DNA of 64,000 nucleotides from Paralithodes platypus (Eukaryota > Arthropoda > Malacostraca > Decapoda > Lithodidae). Under the pieces are notes generated by a model, which was not told the origin of the DNA, did no database searches, and saw only the letters and a program-made list of their open reading frames with translations. Of this stretch, positions 62,898 to 64,000 are shown in pieces. Both the position numbers and the translations under genes were made by a program. The number at the start of each line of letters is the position of its first letter. Position 1 is the stretch's first letter. The stretch covers positions 20,578,811-20,642,810 of the forward strand of contig CM064481.1 in the NCBI GenBank assembly GCA_032716605.1. The letters are read 5' to 3'.

Positions 62898-64000
62898 TTA
62901 GAACTCCAGCTTGGAGTGGTAATCAAAGAAGCACTCTAAAGCACAGAGTGCCACCTTGCACTCCACACACTCCATGGTTGACTTTTTACCTGGCCTCGGC
63001 CTCACCCTGCTGTTGTAGCAGACATGGCACCGATTCTGCTGTGTTCTTCCTGATTCATTCTGAGGCAGGGAACCAAGCCTGTGCCTAATCAAGTATTGAG
63101 CACACTGCAAGCGGTCAATAACGGCGGGCCCAGGATGTGCCACTGCCCTCTGTGGCGTAGCATACTTCTCCAGGAGCTCCGTCAACACCTGCTTTTGGAA
63201 CCTCCGCAGGCTATTGAACTTCATGGGTGTGTTCACATTCCGAAGCTTGTATATATTGTAGGCATTCAGAACTGACATGTCCACCATATGCAGAAAGAAC
63301 TTTTTGTACCATCTGCACGAGGTACGCAGGCAGTCAATGAAGCCTATCTGCATGTCGGACTTGTCCACCAGCCTCATGTTGATGTTGTAGTCCAGGACAG
63401 CATCGGGCTTGGTCACCCTGGCCTGGGTGCGGCGATCCACCTTGCCAGTCTCCACCATTTCCCCCTTGTGGATGGTGGTCAGGAGGTTGACCTTCCGCTG
63501 GTCGTGCCAGTGGATAGCCAGAATGGGCCCCGACTTCTTCTTGAACACATCACCTTTTTTGGTCTTTGGAGGGAAAGGTGGCATGCCCTTCCTTTTCCCT
63601 CGTACTGTGCCTACAGTCCCCGTCTTGCGCTCATGCAGGTACTGTGAGAGAGTGGGGGACGTGTAATAATTGTCCGTGTAGAGGACGTGATTCTTGTGAA
63701 AGTAGCGGTCCATCATGGCTTGCACCACTGCTCCGCCAAAGCCAATGAGGGGGTCCACAAGCAAGTCCCCTTCCTTCCCGCTGTAGACCAGGAAGTCCAG
63801 GACATAGCCAGTTTGGCAGTCGCACAGCACAAAGAATTTTATGCCAAAGTGATGTCTTTTTGAGGGGATGTACTGCCGGAAGCTGAGTTTTCCCCGGAAC
63901 AGCACAAGAGACTCGTCAATGACGACCTTGCGGAAGGGCTTGAAGTAGGAGGTGAAGCGTTCTCGCATCATCTCGTACAACGTCCTAATCTTCCACAGCT
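62898..64000 (-). CDS. piggyBac transposase, PGBD4-like (N-terminus outside window)
   Basis: Cuts and pastes the element at TTAA. The frame is open from the window edge to the stop at 62898 with no interruption, about 367 codons. Catalytic Asp residues are visible: VIDESLVLFRG (first), about 81 residues later LYTDNYYTS (second), and about 103 later MRLVDKSDMQ (third), close to the spacing in the moth piggyBac protein. A C-terminal Cys/His-rich domain follows (CHVCYNSR, MECVECKVALC, CFFDYH). The N-terminal third is outside the window, so full intactness is unknown. Confidence 0.93.
   Translation of the reverse strand, partial: LWKIRTLYEMMRERFTSYFKPFRKVVIDESLVLFRGKLSFRQYIPSKRHHFGIKFFVLCDCQTGYVLDFLVYSGKEGDLLVDPLIGFGGAVVQAMMDRYFHKNHVLYTDNYYTSPTLSQYLHERKTGTVGTVRGKRKGMPPFPPKTKKGDVFKKKSGPILAIHWHDQRKVNLLTTIHKGEMVETGKVDRRTQARVTKPDAVLDYNINMRLVDKSDMQIGFIDCLRTSCRWYKKFFLHMVDMSVLNAYNIYKLRNVNTPMKFNSLRRFQKQVLTELLEKYATPQRAVAHPGPAVIDRLQCAQYLIRHRLGSLPQNESGRTQQNRCHVCYNSRVRPRPGKKSTMECVECKVALCALECFFDYHSKLEF

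Larger units (their letters stand above)
61530..64000 (-). mobile_element. piggyBac-family DNA transposon (right end outside window)
   Basis: Left end CCCTCCAGCCCCGG preceded by TTAA (61526-61529), the piggyBac target. The block GAATGGCGTTGAGTAGAG starts at 61683, 153 bases inside. A 180-bp minisatellite and then the transposase on the minus strand follow. Its left end is shared with three non-autonomous copies elsewhere in the window, making it or a close relative their likely source of transposase. Confidence 0.88.

Overview
The window is a dense eukaryotic transposon nest with no host gene that I can support. The combination of several DIRS-type tyrosine-recombinase retrotransposons, CR1/Jockey-type and RTE-type LINEs, tRNA-headed SINE-like pieces, piggyBac, hAT and pogo-like DNA elements, plus many AT-rich minisatellites, suggests a large-genomed crustacean, most likely a decapod. 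That host assignment is inference from the family mix, not a search result. No bacterial or phage gene organisation is present.

Layout. 1-7098: DIRS element 1 (left end outside the window), split inside its RNase H by LINE A copy 1 (1428-4389, minus). 7099-9293: remnant of DIRS element 5, apparently the host of element 1. 9294-20168: AT-rich degenerate DIRS element 2, carrying an RTE LINE (11862-13872) and SINE-like pieces in its long leader. 20266-33987: complete but disabled DIRS element 3, with 276-bp inverted terminal repeats, a hAT-like element (22837-25049) in its leader and nested TTAA elements near its 3' end. 34092-39370: LINE B copy 1 (minus), broken by nested TTAA elements. 39432-40336: pogo-like element. 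About 40340-51296: DIRS element 4, carrying LINE D, three TTAA elements, a LINE B fragment and a second pogo-like element. 51312-57018: LINE A copy 2 (minus), split by the nearly complete LINE B copy 2 (52496-56875). 57019-59008: DIRS element 6 (minus), in which gag is joined to the end of the RT by an internal deletion. 59009-61525: non-coding. 61530-64000: left part of a piggyBac element whose transposase (minus) is open to the window edge.

How the parts relate. The DIRS elements encode gag, RT/RNase H with a downstream methyltransferase-like region, and a tyrosine recombinase. At least five keep the internal complementary region expected for DIRS circle-based replication, and the same five have a G tract just after the recombinase frame. 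The strongest new-looking signal is a TTAA-inserting family. Three short non-autonomous copies of about 470 bp share an end with the piggyBac element at the right edge, with a conserved block starting exactly 153 bases inside the terminal CCC in all four. In several cases removing the insert with one TTAA restores the interrupted reading frame exactly, which confirms the boundaries.
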